From NCBI GenBank assembly GCA_009363875.1, contig CM018682.1:60286031-60350030 (forward strand): DNA of 64,000 bases, in the 5' to 3' direction. Within the stretch, counting starts at the first letter, position 1, and each line of letters opens with the position of its first letter. The notes under the pieces are model-generated. The model was not told the DNA's origin. It did not search any database and saw only the letters and a program-made list of their open reading frames with translations. Shown in pieces: positions 32,953 through 45,221 of this stretch. A program made the translations under genes and the position numbers. The stretch is from Mikania micrantha (taxonomy: Eukaryota; Streptophyta; Magnoliopsida; Asterales; Asteraceae).

Positions 32953-34100
32953 CATCGTATCATCTTCATTGTCAAGCTAGGACAGGGGTAGTACTACGCT
33001 ATGACTAGCCCTATGCAAGGTTAACTATCAAAAGTGTAGGGAGAGTATGCGTGAGAGCACTGAACCGGTTTAGGGTTTCGTGTGTCAACAACTAGAAAAC
33101 CCTATTTTCATTAACTTTGTAGCTTCATACCTCGAAAATGGCTGGGCAAATCGTCAGATCCGTTGTACTTCCTTATAGAACTCGTTGCTAGCTACACGTG
33201 GACACCAAGAACACAAGATTTCATCAACAATTAAGGAAGATCTTGACGTTTGAAGTTGGGAACTTAGAGAGAGAGGGTAAACGGGTGAGACTTAGAGAGA
33301 GAGAGGGTTTGGGTAAGAAATGAAATAAATGCTCTTGTTTAGAGTTTAAATACCCCGAGGGTATTCGGGTTCGTTTCGGTTGCTTGGTTCTCGTTTTTGT
33401 CGCGTTTCCTGCACGTTACACGTGTTTCTCGTACTTAAATAAAAGACTTTATTTTAGGATGTTTAAAAGATGATTATTTCTAATAAATATTTTAAATATT
33501 GATTCCATGGATTATTTATCGTAAATTATTATTTCACGTGTGTCGTTTTATTTCGCGTATTTCCTTAAATTTATTGTAAAACAGGAAACATTATATTTCC
33601 TTAAATTTATTGTCTTTCGTTTCGTTTTCGTTTGCGTTTCGTCAGAACGCGTCGCCATCGCGCGTATTCGTTCGAATCGTCATTCGAACGAACACGACGA
33701 TGGTTTGGCATTCCAACTTTTGTTTCATACTTTTCAGTCATTATTTCATAACATTAAACTCTCAGAATCATTTGTACAGATCGTCACCCATACGAATAAT
33801 TCGTCGGTTTAGCATTCCTTAACAACAACCGTTATGGTTTTGTTTCGTTTATCCTCACATACGTTTACACATAGTAGCGTCCAAATCAAGTATCTGTGTG
33901 TCAATTCTGTGTTGTCTGATATGTTTCTGACTGTTAAACCCTAAGGTTTTAATCAGATTTCAGACAATCGCATAATAGTTTAGTCTTAAGCGTTACGTAT
34001 AAATAGCATAAACATAGTTTCACAAAATGTGTACCTGAGTTACTGTGCAAGATACTGTAGCGATCACTGTTCCGGCAACGTGTCCGGCACTGATGTTACA

Positions 34101-34137
34101 GTCTCCCCTTGTTAGAGAAATTTCGTCCCGAAATTTA
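34101..34137 (-). other. Element C polypurine tract
   Basis: The plus strand reads GTCTCCCCTTGTTAGAG then AAATTTCGTCCCGAAATTTA. In sense it overlaps the end of pol and abuts the 3' LTR, where it primes plus-strand DNA. Confidence 0.85.
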
Positions 34138-35400
34138 AGACTCGTTATTCGGTACGGCTTCCTCTGTAAAGAGTTGGGGATACTTGTGCTTCATGTTATC
34201 TTCGCGTTCCCAAGTAAACTCAGGTCCGCGCTTTGAGTTCCAACGAACTTTAACAATGGGGATACGGCTTCGCCTCAGTTGTTTAACTTTGCGATCCATA
34301 ATCTCTAAAGGTTCTTCAACAAAGTCTAAATGTTCATCCACTTGAATTTCTTCAACTGGTATGATGAGCGATTCATCAACTAAGAATTTCTTCAAGTTTG
34401 AGACGTGAAACACGTCATGTACACCGCTAAGTTCATCAGGTAGTATAAGTCTGTACGCCACAGGATCAATGCGCTTGATGATCTCGAACGGTCCCACGTA
34501 CCGTGGTGTTAATTTGCCTTTCTGTGCAAAACGAACACACCTTTCCATAGGGATACCTTTAACATGACACGGTCTCCAACCTGGAATTCCAACGGCTTGC
34601 GCAGTTTATCGGCATAGCTCTTTTGTCTGCTTCGTGTTGCTTGTAGTCTTTGTTGTATCTGAGCAATCTTGTCTGTAGTTTCTTGAATGAGTTCTGGCCC
34701 GGTTATTCGATTATCCCCCACTTCTGACCAACAGATCGGCGATCGACACTTGCGACCATAGAGAGCCTCGAACGGTGCACATCCGATGCTACTATGATAG
34801 CTGTTGTTGTAGGAGAATTCGATTAGTGGCAAATAAGAATCCCAATTACCACCGAAATCTAGAACACAAGTTCTCAATTTGTCCTCCAGGGTCTGTATAG
34901 TACGTTCGCTTTGACCATCCGTTTGTGGGTGGTAAGCTGTACTCAAGTTTAAGTGTGTCCCTAGAGATTTCTGCAATGATTGCCAGAACCTTGATGTGAA
35001 TCTGCTATCACGATCTGAGATGATAGACAATGGCACAACATTGCGTACCACTATCTTGTTAATGTAAAGCTTTGCTAGTTTATCCATCGTGTAAGTTTCT
35101 CGCATCGGCAAGAAATGAGCAGATTTGGTTAATCGATCAACGATAACCCAAATAGTGTCATGTGCACTGGAAGTGCGGGGTAGCTTAGTAACAAAGTCCA
35201 TAGCTATCTGTTCCCACTTCCAAAGTGGAATTTCAGGCTGTTCCAATAAACCTGACGGTTTCTGGTGTTTCGCATTCACTTTAGCACACTTAAGGCATCG
35301 ACCAACATACTCAGCTATGTCTTTCTTCATACCCGGCCACCAATAAAACGCCCGCAAATATTGGTACATTTTATCAGCACCGGGATGCACATAGTACTTG
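34135..35400 (-). pseudogene. Element C integrase and chromodomain
   Basis: In sense: the Cys pair of the zinc domain (RCLKCAK), core with Asp in AMDFVTKLP, Asp in ISDRDSRF and Glu in GQSERTIQ, GRKCRSPICW, then the GPY/F module (RYVGPFEIIKRIDPVAY) and chromodomain (VKVRWNSKRGPEFTWERED). A frameshift near 34530-34550 divides the core from the tail. Upstream, frames are broken between 35391 and 35635. This chromodomain integrase is the hallmark of chromoviruses. Confidence 0.9.
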
Positions 35401-36828
35401 TTTTGTGTGCTTCATCAAAGATACGCTTTCTCAACTCGTCTACTGCAGGAATTCATACACGATCCTTGTAGTAGATGATTCCATCAGGCTTTGTTTCAAA
35501 TTGTTTTTCTACTCCACAATCTAATTCCTTCTTCAAGTTTCCTTGTTCAACAGCCTCATGTTGTGCCTGAATAATGTTGTCATGTCAGCTTGTCTACACC
35601 GTCATTCCCATTGCTCTGACGCGCAAGGGTTTGACTCATTCCATCGGACTCAAGGCATCAGCTACAACATTTGTCTTGCCCAGATGGTACTTGATTACAC
35701 AGTCGTAATCATTCAAAAGCTCAACCCAAAGTTGCTGTCGCATGTTGAGTTCCTTCTGGTCAAATATATGCTGAAGACTCTTGTGATCAGTAAATATGGT
35801 ACACTTAGTGCCATATAAGTAATGCCTCCAGATCTTTAAAGCGAATATCACAGCTCCCAGTTCCAGATCATGAGTAGCGTAGTTCTTCTCATGAATCTTC
35901 AGTTGTCTTGAAGCATAAGCGATCACTTTGTCTCGCTGCATCAGCACACAGTTGAGTCCCTGATGGGATGCATCACAGTACACTACAAAGTCATCACAAC
36001 CGTCCGGGAGAGATAAGATCGGAGCATCACATAGCTTTTGCTTCAAAGTCTGAAAGGCTTCTTCTTGCTTTTGCTCCCAAACAAACGGCTCGCTTTTCTG
36101 TGTTAGCTTTGTGAGTGGCAAGGCTATCTTAGAAAAGTTCGAGATGAACCTCCTGTAATAGCCTGCTAAGCCTAGAAAAGAACTTCCGTCGGTGTCTTCG
36201 GAGTGTCCCAATCCTTTATTGCTTCGATCTTGCCAGGATCAACATGAATTCCCTCACTGTTAACTATGTGACCCAGGAATTGAACCTCCTTTAACCAAAA
36301 TTCACATTTAGAGAATTTGGCATAGAGCTTCTCTTCTTTTAACAGTTCCAAGATCGTTCTAAGATGTTGCTCATGTTCTGCTTTGCATTTGGAATAGATC
36401 AATATGTCATCAATGAAGACAATAACAAATTGATCTAAATACGGCTTACACACTCTGTTCATGAGGTCCATGAAAACTGTGGGTGCATTCGTCAACCCAA
36501 AAGGCATCACCATAAACTCGTAATGCCCGTATCTGGTGCGAAACGCCGTCTTTGGTATGTCTTCATCCTGTACTCTGAGTTGGTGGTATCCGGACCGCAA
36601 ATCAATCTTCAAAAAGTATTGAGCTCCTTGCAATTGATCGAACAAATCATCAATCCTCGGTAGTGGATACCGATTCTTGATGGTTAGTTTGTTTAACTCC
36701 CTGTAGTCTATGCACATACGAAAGGATCCATCCTTCTTTTTCACGAACAAAACCGGAGCTCCCCAAGGTGAGTAGCTCGGTCGGATGAAACCTTTGTCAA
36801 GCAGCTCCTGTAGTTGGTTTGACAATTC
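35401..36828 (-). pseudogene. Element C reverse transcriptase and RNase H
   Basis: RT motifs in sense: LLDKGFIRPSYSPWGAPVLF, DLRSGYHQLRV, MPFGLTNAP and the catalytic FIDD in VIVFIDDILIYSK. The RNase H carries VYCDASHQGL and FTDHKSLQHIF. A frameshift lies near 36190 (after PKTPTEV) and a stop at 35636. Another TAG at 36826-36828 precedes RT. The polymerase and RNase H motifs are kept, so decay appears recent. Confidence 0.9.
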
Positions 36829-37527
36829 CTACATCTCCGAAGGTGCTAATCTGTAAGGACATTTAGCAACAGGTGTTGCTCCAGGAATCAGATCAATACG
36901 AAACTCTACCGGTCGCACAGGTGGTAAACCAGGTAGCTCTTCAGGAAACACTTCAGGGTATTCCTTTATTATCGGCATGTCTTGTATCGTTTGCTTGTCT
37001 TTCTCTTTCTCCACTACGTGAGCCAAGAAAGCTATGCATTTCTTTTGTAGACACTTACGCGCTTTTATGCAAGATATGATATTTACGCTTCGCTTTGATT
37101 GATCCCCACGAACTTCCAATACACGGTCATTCGCTACTGGAATCCGAAGTAGCTTTTTAGAATAGATGACTTCAACTCTATTGAGTGATAGCCAATCCAT
37201 CCCCACGATGATGTCGAAACTACCCAACTCCATCGGCAACAAGTCGATGGTAAATGTGTGATCAGTGAGTGTGAGTGGGCTGTTCCTAAGTATAGTGCTA
37301 ACTGTAACTTGTTTTCCGTTCGCTACTTCGATAATGTAAGGGGAGTCTAAAGTTTCCTCACTAAGACTAAGTTGTCGTGCAAAATCAGATGAAATAAAGC
37401 TCTGGTCTGCACCAGTTTCAAATAGTATAGATGCATAAGAGTCATGTAAAAGAAATGTATCAATGACCACATTAGGGTCTTGGCGTGCAGCATTGGCTCT
37501 AATAACAAAAGCCCGTCCGCGAGGTGC
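36829..37527 (-). pseudogene. Element C protease region
   Basis: The expected aspartic protease motif LFDTGADQSF reads LFETGADQSF; the catalytic Asp codon (37417-37419 on the plus strand) is Glu. IIVGMDWLSLN and LPGLPPVRPVEFRIDL follow. A TAA at 37528-37530 separates it from gag. Frames before and after agree, so the ancestral gag-protease-RT was one ORF. Confidence 0.85.
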
Positions 37528-38796
37528 TTATGCTCCTTGTTGCACTCTCTTTGGACAGTCTCGGGAGAAATGACCCATTTCTCCACAGTTGTAGCATCCC
37601 CTGTTGTTATTATTGCTTGGTGGTGGTGGTGGTGGAGGTAGTGCTCTAGCAGCAGTGTTGGTGGCTTGCATTACAGGAAAACGACAGTTTGCAATCCAGT
37701 GGCCAAATCGACCACAGTTCGTGCACTTCCTACATTGTGCAGTAGGATGGTGATGATACTTGCAATGTGTGCACTGAGGATGCACTCCGGAATAGTTCTT
37801 GAGTGCATGATTGCCAGGTGTTGCAGGAGCTTGTCTCAGAGGAGTGACGGCCGCATAGTTTTTAACGACCTTTTGCGTCTTCTTTTGGTGATACTCAGGC
37901 TTTTTCGTTGTTGCTTCCTTAGATTTTCCCGTGTCATCTTTCAGAACTCCTGACTTCACCATCACCCTGGTGAGTTTAGCTGAGAGAGCGATAGCTGACT
38001 CTAGAGTTGCAGGGTTTGCAGCCAATACGATGCTTTGAATGCAGGAGGGTAATTGTCCCACATATTTGTCGATCAACTTCTCCAGTGTGGGTACCATCTC
38101 TGGCACCAGAGCTACCAGTTCATGATAGCGAGTGGTGAAAGTCATATGATCAGCTCCCTTCATCACATGATTTGAGAGCACAACTTACAACTGTTGTAAT
38201 TCGTGCTTTGGATAGAATTCATTCCTCAAAAGAAGTTTGAAATCTGCCCAAGGCATTGTCATTGCTTCATCTCTTCCTCGGGCTCTGATCTGAGCGTTCC
38301 ACCATGTCAAAGCTCGCTTGCTGAAAGATCCAGCCACATAGCGAACCTTGTGGTGTTCTGGACAACTGCTTATGTCCAGTGTATTCTCCATCTTTTCCAA
38401 CCATTGGATCAGTCCAACGGCTCCCTCAACGCCAGTGAAGCTTGATGGCTTGCATCCTACAAAGGACTTGTAGGAGCAATCTGAAGTATGGTTAGTGTTT
38501 CCACTAGCTTCTCCTGTAGTATGGCCAGAGTTGTTGCCATGGCCTTGAATTCGGTTTATCATCTCTGGGATGACATCCTTCAGCTGATTTGTCAGTTGGC
38601 TACTCAGAAGTGTCGCCAAAGCGATAGTTGCAGGGTCTAGTATCTAAGTAGTGCTTGGGCCTGGTGGTGGGTTAAGTGGAGGATGATTTAGTGGAGGAGG
38701 AGGTAGCGGTGGTGAATCTGGTGGTGATGGTGTCGATGAGTGAGGTGCAGAAGTCTGTGTAGTAGGTACCGGAGTCAGTTGTCTTCTAGGCGGCAT
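37528..38796 (-). pseudogene. Element C gag
   Basis: The ATG for MPPRRQL is at 38794-38796, with a Pro-rich N-terminus. The capsid domain has FVGCKPSSFTGVEGAVGLI and RALTWWNAQI; then come a His/Cys module (CTHCKYHHHPTAQC, CTNCGRFGHWIANC) and a final CCHC knuckle (CYNCGEMGHFSRDC). In-frame stops lie at 38644-38646 and 38185-38187 and at the end (37528). All pieces share one frame, so nonsense changes alone break it. Confidence 0.9.
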
Positions 38797-38950
38797 TCTG
38801 ATCATAACCAAAAGATATTGGTTAGTGCAGTGATCGAATGCAGAAGACACAATGCAAACTTAAGTCTTATGCTCTCTACATGAGGGTCCCTAAGTTATAG
38901 TCTAGGCCAAACCGTTTAAGTAAATGACCTATTATTCTCTATAACCTTGA

Positions 38951-38962
38951 GCTCTGATACCA
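38951..38962 (-). other. Element C primer binding site
   Basis: GCTCTGATACCA on the plus strand is TGGTATCAGAGC in sense, matching initiator tRNA-Met, three bases from the 5' LTR end. Confidence 0.9.
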
Positions 38963-38965
38963 ATC

Positions 38966-41900
38966 TGTCACACCACGAGCCGGCGGGGTTGGATCGAAGT
39001 CCCGGTCGGGCGGAAGGTTCTCGGGGCGCGATATCGTGAGTGATAATCGTGATGATCAGATTGTTTACATAGCATCAATGTTAAGAATAACTAAAGCACA
39101 ATCAAGCATTAAACTAGGATTACAAAGTTAAATTACAATATCAATGTTCAGTAATTTAACTCGGTAAACCTAACAAAAGAATCAAATGTTTTCTATCTTG
39201 TAACTGTACAAGACATCCAAAAGTGATTCGTATGAATAACAAAGTATATGCTTCCAAAATCAGCTAGGTCCTCTACCTAGGCCGCCTAGCATGCAATCCA
39301 AAAGCCTTAGCTTAAACCTGTTCATCACCTGAGAAAGCATGTAAGAAAACAAAGTCAACACAATGGTTGGTGAGTTCATAAAGCTTATGAGTTTAAAAAT
39401 AGCTTTAGCAAACCTCTTTCAGTAAAACCTTAATCTTATTAACTCCACATGTAATATCCAAATCGGTATGCTTATATATAGGGCATACCCCTGAGTCGAG
39501 CCTACAACCCGCCCAGACGTCGTCCCACCACATACTAATCCGCATATGACCCTGTTGTTAATAATAATTAAGCATTTTACCTACGATTCAACCCATTCTT
39601 CATCATAGCTTTAGTTTATTGTTTCAAAGTTTACAAGTCTATAGCATCCATACGTATTAGCTTCCATATAAGTTTAACATGCCTCATAGTTTAACACATC
39701 ATAGTTTAGCTTTCCCTAATCTCATGCGTGAGTACAAGCCCTGCTCTAGCAGAAGTTTAGCAATTACGTAGCTCACGGCTAGATACAAGCACTGCTCTAG
39801 CAGAAGTTTAGCCATTACGTATCTCATGAATTAGTTAAGCTTAGTCTAGCAATTACGTGTCTCCTATATAAGATACAAGCCCTGCTCTAGCAGAAATTTA
39901 GCAATTACGTATCTCATTCATAGACACAAGCTATGTATACACAAATAGTTCAGCATTTACTTATCTCATATAAGCAGACACAAGCCCTGCTATAGCAAAA
40001 GTTTAGCAATCACATGTCTCTTATATAGATAACAGCTTACCCTCGTCATAGTTTAGCTTTCACGTATCTCAATACATGGGTACAAGCCCTGCTATAGCAG
40101 AAGTTTAGCAATTACGTAGCCCATGTTTAGATACAAGCTTAGCATTTCGCGCGCAATCATAGTTTCAAGCATATAGTTTCAAGCATTCGCACATAGTTTG
40201 AGCATGAAGTTCATAGAATAAGCATCAAGTGTATAGTTTAAGCTTCCAGTTTGTAGCATAAGCATCAATCGTATAGCTTTAAGTTTCTAGTTTGTAGCAC
40301 AAGCATCAAGTCTCAAGTTTAAGCATTTAGTTTCTAGCATAAGCATCAAGCCTCAAGTTTAAGCATTTAGTTTCTAGCATAAGCATCAAGCCTCAAGTTT
40401 AAGAATTTAGTTTCTAGCATAAACATCAAGCCTCAAGTTCAATCATCAAGTATATAGCTTCTCAAGAATAATAGTTTCCAAGCATAAGCTTTGTCATAGG
40501 TACCATGATTATGTTTAAAAGCATTAAATAACATTTCAATAATTTATTAAAATGTTTAACATGCTTCTCGGTCCCGAAGTAGAAACAAATAAGTTTGAAA
40601 AGGGACAAATGAACTAACCTTGTGTCCGTAGTGATTGACTAAGCAAAACAAGAATACGTGCATTCGTTGTTGTGTTTGGTGTTGTATTCATGATCATGTA
40701 TTGATTTCACATAGTTTGTAGCTTATAAATATAAGTTGTAATGATCTGTGTGTGCTCATGTGTGTTAGCCCTAAGTTGGCTAACACTTGCGAGTCGCGGT
40801 CATCTTTCGGCCCTCTTATTAAAGATGCTAGTGACACATAACATATCTAAATTAATGTCAACATTCTTGTTTATGTGCTTTGATTTCATAACCAATAAAA
40901 AATCCTTAATCAAATTTAAAGATTTGAGTTTTAGGGTTTTCCGCGATGTGCCTAATCCACTTCTCATTATCTTTGTAATCGATTATTCAAATCCCATGCA
41001 TGTTATTCAAAATCAATTTCTAAAAATGTTAGTTCATGTCTTTTAAGCATAGGGCCGAATAATGATTTGGGTTAAATCACATGTAGGTTAATTTAACGCT
41101 TATGGACCGTATAGATGAATTGGGTCGTATAATACTTGTGGGCCTAAGCATCGATATGACTCATCACTTGGGCCGAATGGAAATTCACTTGGGCCAAGCT
41201 AATTGGGCAGATTAGGGGTGGTTTAGGCTAATAACTGAGATTTAATTTGGTAGTTGTGGGCTGCCTAAATAGCCATGGGCCGGCTTTTAGCTCTTGGCCA
41301 CATAACGAATTCGGTTAGTTGGTTGTCACCGGCCCAAAAGTTGGAGCTGTTGTTGAATTGCGACAACACCTTCATCTTCAGCGAACCTTTGGGGTAGGGC
41401 TCGGCCAAGTGAAAGCAACAGGTTCGCATGCCATGAGTTTCTAGGTTCGGTGGTTACTAGCAGTCAAGGGTTCGGCATTCCATGTAGGTTCGGCTATGGC
41501 TGCTACACACATAGGTTCGCCATCACCATGGTTTCACCGCACTGGTTCGTGACAATCCAGAGGTTCGCAGGGAAAGGTTCGTGTAGATGGCTAGGTTCGG
41601 GAGACCAGGGTTCGGTGTTGTCTACAGGTTCGCTCGTGGGTTCGTGAGCAACAACTGGACATGGTTCGTCGGGTTTAGGGGATGGTTCGTGGCTCATGCA
41701 TGCAGCCTCCATAGGTTCGGCCAGTGACAATTCACGAACCTGTCATCGTATCATCTTCATCGTCAAGCTAGGACAGGGGTAGTGCTACGCTAAGACTAGC
41801 CCTATGAAAGGTTAACTCTCCAAAGTGTATGGAGAGTATGCGTGAGAGCACTGAACCGGTTTAGGGTTTCGTGTGTCAACAACTAGAAAACCCTATTTTC

Positions 41901-42922
41901 ATTAACTTTGTAGCTTCATACCTCAAAAATGGCTGGGCAAATCGTCAGATCGGTTGTACTTCCTTATAGAACTCGTTGCTAGCTACACGTGGACACCAAG
42001 AACACAAGATTTCACCAACAATTGAGCAAGATCTTGATGTTTGAAGTTGGGAACTTAGAGAGAGAGAGAGAGGGTAAACGGGTGAGACTTTGAGAGAGAG
42101 AGGGTTTGGGTAAGAAATGAAATAAATGCTCTTATTTACAGTTTAAATACCCCGAGGGTATTCGGGTTCGTTTCGGTTGCTTGGTTCTCGTTTTTGTCGC
42201 GTTTCCGGCACGTTACGCGTGTTTCTCGTACTTAAATAAAAGACTTTATTTTAGGATGTTTAAAAGATGATTATTTCTAATAAATATTTTAAATATTGAT
42301 TCCATGGATTATTTATCGTAAATTATTATTTCACGCGTGTCGTTTTATTTCGCGTATTTTACGTATTTAATTTAAATTAGTTTCTTCTATTTTATTTCTG
42401 ATGAGTTTCAAAATTGTAAAACAGGAAACATTATATTTCCTTCAATTTATTTTCGTTCGTTTCGTCATAACGCGTCGCCATTGCGCGTATTCGTTCGAAT
42501 CGTCATTCGAACGAACACGACGATGGTTTGGCTTTACAACTTTTGTTTTCTACTTTTCAGTCATTATTTCAGAACATTAAACTCTCAGAATCATTCGTAC
42601 AGATCGTCACCTATACGAATAATTCGTCGGTTTTGCATTCCGTAACAACAACCGTTATGGTTTTGTTTCGTTTATCCTCACATACGTTTACACATAGTAG
42701 CATCCAAATCAAGTATCTGTGTGTCAATTCTGTGTTGTCTGATATGTTTCTGACTTTAAAGCTTAAGGTTTTAATCAGATTTCAGACAATCGCGTAATAG
42801 TTTAGTCTTAAGCGTTACGTGTAAATAGCATAAACATAGTTTCACGAAATGTGTACCTAAGTTAATGTGCAAGATACTGTAGCGATCACTGTTCCGGCAA
42901 CGTCTCCGGCACTGTTGTAACA
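38966..42922 (-). mobile_element. Element C 5' LTR
   Basis: It is very like the 3' LTR in order and length. The sense start reads TGTTACAACAGTGCC, not TGTAACATCAGTGCC as in the 3' copy, which hints at a rearranged junction with D. It has an extra stretch near 42355-42420 (CGTATTTAATTTAAATTAG) that the 3' LTR lacks. Confidence 0.9.
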
Positions 42923-44103
42923 CTGAGTAGTCTTGGGATTAAATCCAAACTTGGTGTTTCGGTCAAAAGTGAATTTCTTCCCAGTCTTCTTTTCATATCG
43001 ATTGATTCTTCTGATCACACTCGCCAATGCCCATTGAGTGTCTATCAACTCCATCTCGTCATCATCAATTTGCTCATAATCTTCAAATGTAAGATTAAAG
43101 TTTCCAATCTTTCCTGCAATTTGTTCATCATACGCACTGACTTCACATGACAAAATTGACATATGGTCCCGAATAGCCTCTACAGTTACTTTCCCAAGAT
43201 TTGTTGTATTCAGCTGAACAGGAGGTGTTGTTGAGTCAATCTTATTCTCTTTTCCAAAATAAGATGAACTAGAACTTGCTGATGCAGAAGGTGCAGGAGT
43301 ACTGTCAGAAGTACTAGAAACAAATGCTGTCTGAATCTATGCTGAAGATACAGGTGGTGTAACAACTGATGCACCATATAAAGAAGGATCTTGAGTAACA
43401 TTCACTCTCCTTGCTTTTCTCTTATCCTTCATCTCCTGTTCTTCCAGTTTTTGAATAAATTCCACCAAAGTTATTCCTGGTAGATTTTCTCTCAAGATTA
43501 GCACCAATGAATTCCACTTTTCAGGCAAAGCATCTGCAAGGCAATCGATCTTTTCATCTTCAGTATAGTCGATTCCACACTTTCTAACTTCAGTTAACAG
43601 ATGTCTGTATCTTGTTATCAATGCCTCAAGACTTTCATTGCCAATAAAGTTGAAATTTTCAAACTCTTTGCGAATATCCGTGGCTTTCATCTTCTTAAGA
43701 TTGATATTTCCTTCAACTCTTGCTTTCAAAGCATTCCATAGACCATAAGAAGTCTTATGCTCATCAAACTCATGTAAAATCTGATTAGAAATTGCTTAGC
43801 TTAACATCAAATATGCCTTTTTCTCTAAATCATATTTCTTTCTTTATCCACATCTAATCTCTCAAGGATATGATACAAGTCTGTTCCCACCAATCTAGGT
43901 CTTTCATATGGCGACAAAATCCTTTCCCAAAGATTAGTGTCAGTTCCATTAAGGTGTGTTTCAAAACGACCTTTCCAATTATCATAATCTGCCAAATCCA
44001 GCAACTTTGGAACTTTGTTCGTACTTCCAACCTCAGTTTTACTAATCAGAATGCTATGTATTTTAGAATTATGACTAGCTACTGCAGCATACATCTCTGC
44101 CAT
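42923..44103 (-). pseudogene. Copia D gag, N-terminal part
   Basis: The ATG at 44101-44103 opens MAEMYAAVASHNSKIHS; LADYDNWKGRFETHLNGTD follows as in element B. The middle (43729-43337) has IRKEFENFNFIGNESLEALI and IDCLADALPEKWNSL. A frameshift lies between 43825 and 43729 and a TGA/TAG stop at about 43337. The last part (43162-42923) reads to TTQCYN, the first residues of a zinc knuckle, where element C begins. Similar to B gag at most motifs. Confidence 0.85.
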
Positions 44104-44718
44104 GATTTCAAAATTCTATTAGCGAACCTTTTCACTTCACAAACCTAACAATCAAGTGAACCTCCAACAAGCTTTGATCTGAACGAACCTTCAATCACAC
44201 GAACCTCAAGTCACACGAACGTCATGTCACACGAACCTCAAGTTGCGAACCTCAAGTCACGAACCTTAATCACGAACCTGAAGTCACGAACCTTGAAACA
44301 AACCTGATCTCACAAACTTTGATACAAACGAACCTTGCGGAAAACCTTCAAACGAACCTTGCAGAAAACCCTCAGACGAACCTCTTCAAAAGCTCAAAAC
44401 AAACCTCAGAAAAATGTCAATAACAGCGAACCTATTGTTCCAGCAATTCACAGGTTCGGCTCACCATCCTGTACTTCCAAATTCGAAATTTTGGAGGGAA
44501 AACCTTCCAAAATGTGAAGAAAATCCTTCAAAATATTCCAATTAACACCACAAATCCTTGAATTGTAATATTTCACAACAATTGATGATGAAATTTCACT
44601 CAAAATAGCAATCAAACACAAAGAAAAATAGAATTTTGATCCATCACTTGATCTTTAATCTTCAAATCTTTAAATACTTGTAGATCTTTGACAATTCTTG
44701 TATAGAACTCCACCAAAT
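44104..44718 (-). other. Copia D gag leader
   Basis: This 615-base leader lies between primer site and gag start, with no ORF. The half next to the gag start is the CGAACC array (44110-44460). Confidence 0.75.
44110..44465. repeat. CGAACC array in the D gag leader
   Basis: About 22 (G/C/A)(C/A)GAACCT words read CGAACCT on the plus strand, so AGGTTCG in element sense, with about 6-20 bases between. Position matches the CATTCG array in the B leader. Confidence 0.85.
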
Positions 44719-44730
44719 GCTCTGATACCA
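44719..44730 (-). other. Copia D primer binding site
   Basis: GCTCTGATACCA on the plus strand gives TGGTATCAGAGC in sense, one base from the LTR end. Confidence 0.9.
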
Positions 44731-44972
44731 CTGTAGATTTGCTGAACTTGATCTTGATCGTATAACGGAATCCTACGAACAATCAAACACATGCAGAATC
44801 TATGTTTGATTTATAAGAATCAAAGAAGAACAAGCATTCCAATAATCATTTTCATCTCATTAATCAATCTCAATTGATTACAAGTCTCACACAGAGAAAT
44901 CTCACACAGAGAATTAAAAAATGAATTTCCAGAGGTTTTCTGAAGTTATGACAAAATCAGACAAACCTACAA

Positions 44973-44980
44973 TTTATACA
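44973..44980 (-). promoter_or_regulatory. TATA box of Copia D LTR
   Basis: In sense TGTATAAATT lies just downstream of the GGTTCG/CGAACC array and about 240 bases before the LTR end. Confidence 0.55.
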
Positions 44981-44988
44981 GACTGCCA

Positions 44989-45180
44989 GCCGAACCTATC
45001 ATAGCCGAACCCTTAGGTTCGCCAGCCGAACCTTGAGGTTCGCTGGGCGAACCTAGTCAGCCAAACCTAATAGGTTCGCCGAACCTTCCATGGTTATAGG
45101 TTCGTCAAACCTATCAAGATGATAGGTTCGCCGAACCTACTAAGGTTCGTGGGCCAGGCGAACCTAAGCCAAACCTTATT
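44989..45180. repeat. GGTTCG/CGAACC array upstream of the D TATA box
   Basis: About 18 words occur in both directions, often close enough to make GGTTCGCCGAACC palindromes. This is the third CGAACC array of D. The B array upstream of its TATA box has the same palindromic core TTCGCCGAA with different outer bases. Confidence 0.85.
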
Positions 45181-45221
45181 AACTTTCTATAATTTATATG
45201 TTAGAATAGCAACCTATTACA

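Larger units (their letters stand above)
30169..34100 (-). mobile_element. Element C 3' LTR
   Basis: Edges are TGTAACATCAGTGCCGG (sense start, at 34100) and CTCGGGGTGTGACA (sense end, at 30169). In sense: TATA-like GTATTTAAAC at 33344-33353, GAGA-rich (CT-rich in sense) leader, CGAACC array, GGCCCA array, intron-like segment with two tandem repeat families, conserved TATATATA block, GC-rich end. The polypurine tract adjoins at 34101. Confidence 0.9.
30169..42922 (-). mobile_element. Full-length chromovirus C (12,754 bp)
   Basis: Both LTRs (3,932 and 3,957 bases), primer site, gag, protease, RT, RNase H, integrase with chromodomain, and polypurine tract are present in order on the minus strand. 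In a sampled 165 bases the LTRs differ at five places, about 3%. It sits within Copia D gag. No target duplication is seen: the plus-strand flanks are ATCAC and CTGAG. Long LTRs with a chromodomain integrase suggest Tekay/Del; tree not run. Confidence 0.9.
44732..45221 (-). mobile_element. Copia D 5' LTR (about 490 bp)
   Basis: The sense end TCTACA adjoins the primer site. The sense start is placed at TGTAATAGG because TGTA/TACA then form the terminal repeat; the start is less sure than the end. In sense: AT-rich start, GGTTCG/CGAACC array, TATA (TGTATAAATT, 44973-44980), then R/U5. The 3' LTR is gone, as D is cut at 17744. Confidence 0.65.

Noticed and set aside
32590..33008. Plus-strand ORFs of 70-90 codons, also near 41450-41730
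   Set aside because: They cover the CGAACC array of the C LTRs, lie on the antisense strand and have no domain.
33540..33822. Overlapping plus-strand ORFs in the C LTR U3
   Set aside because: Two frames overlap in antisense U3 sequence that is also present, with changes, in the other LTR. There is no sign of coding constraint.
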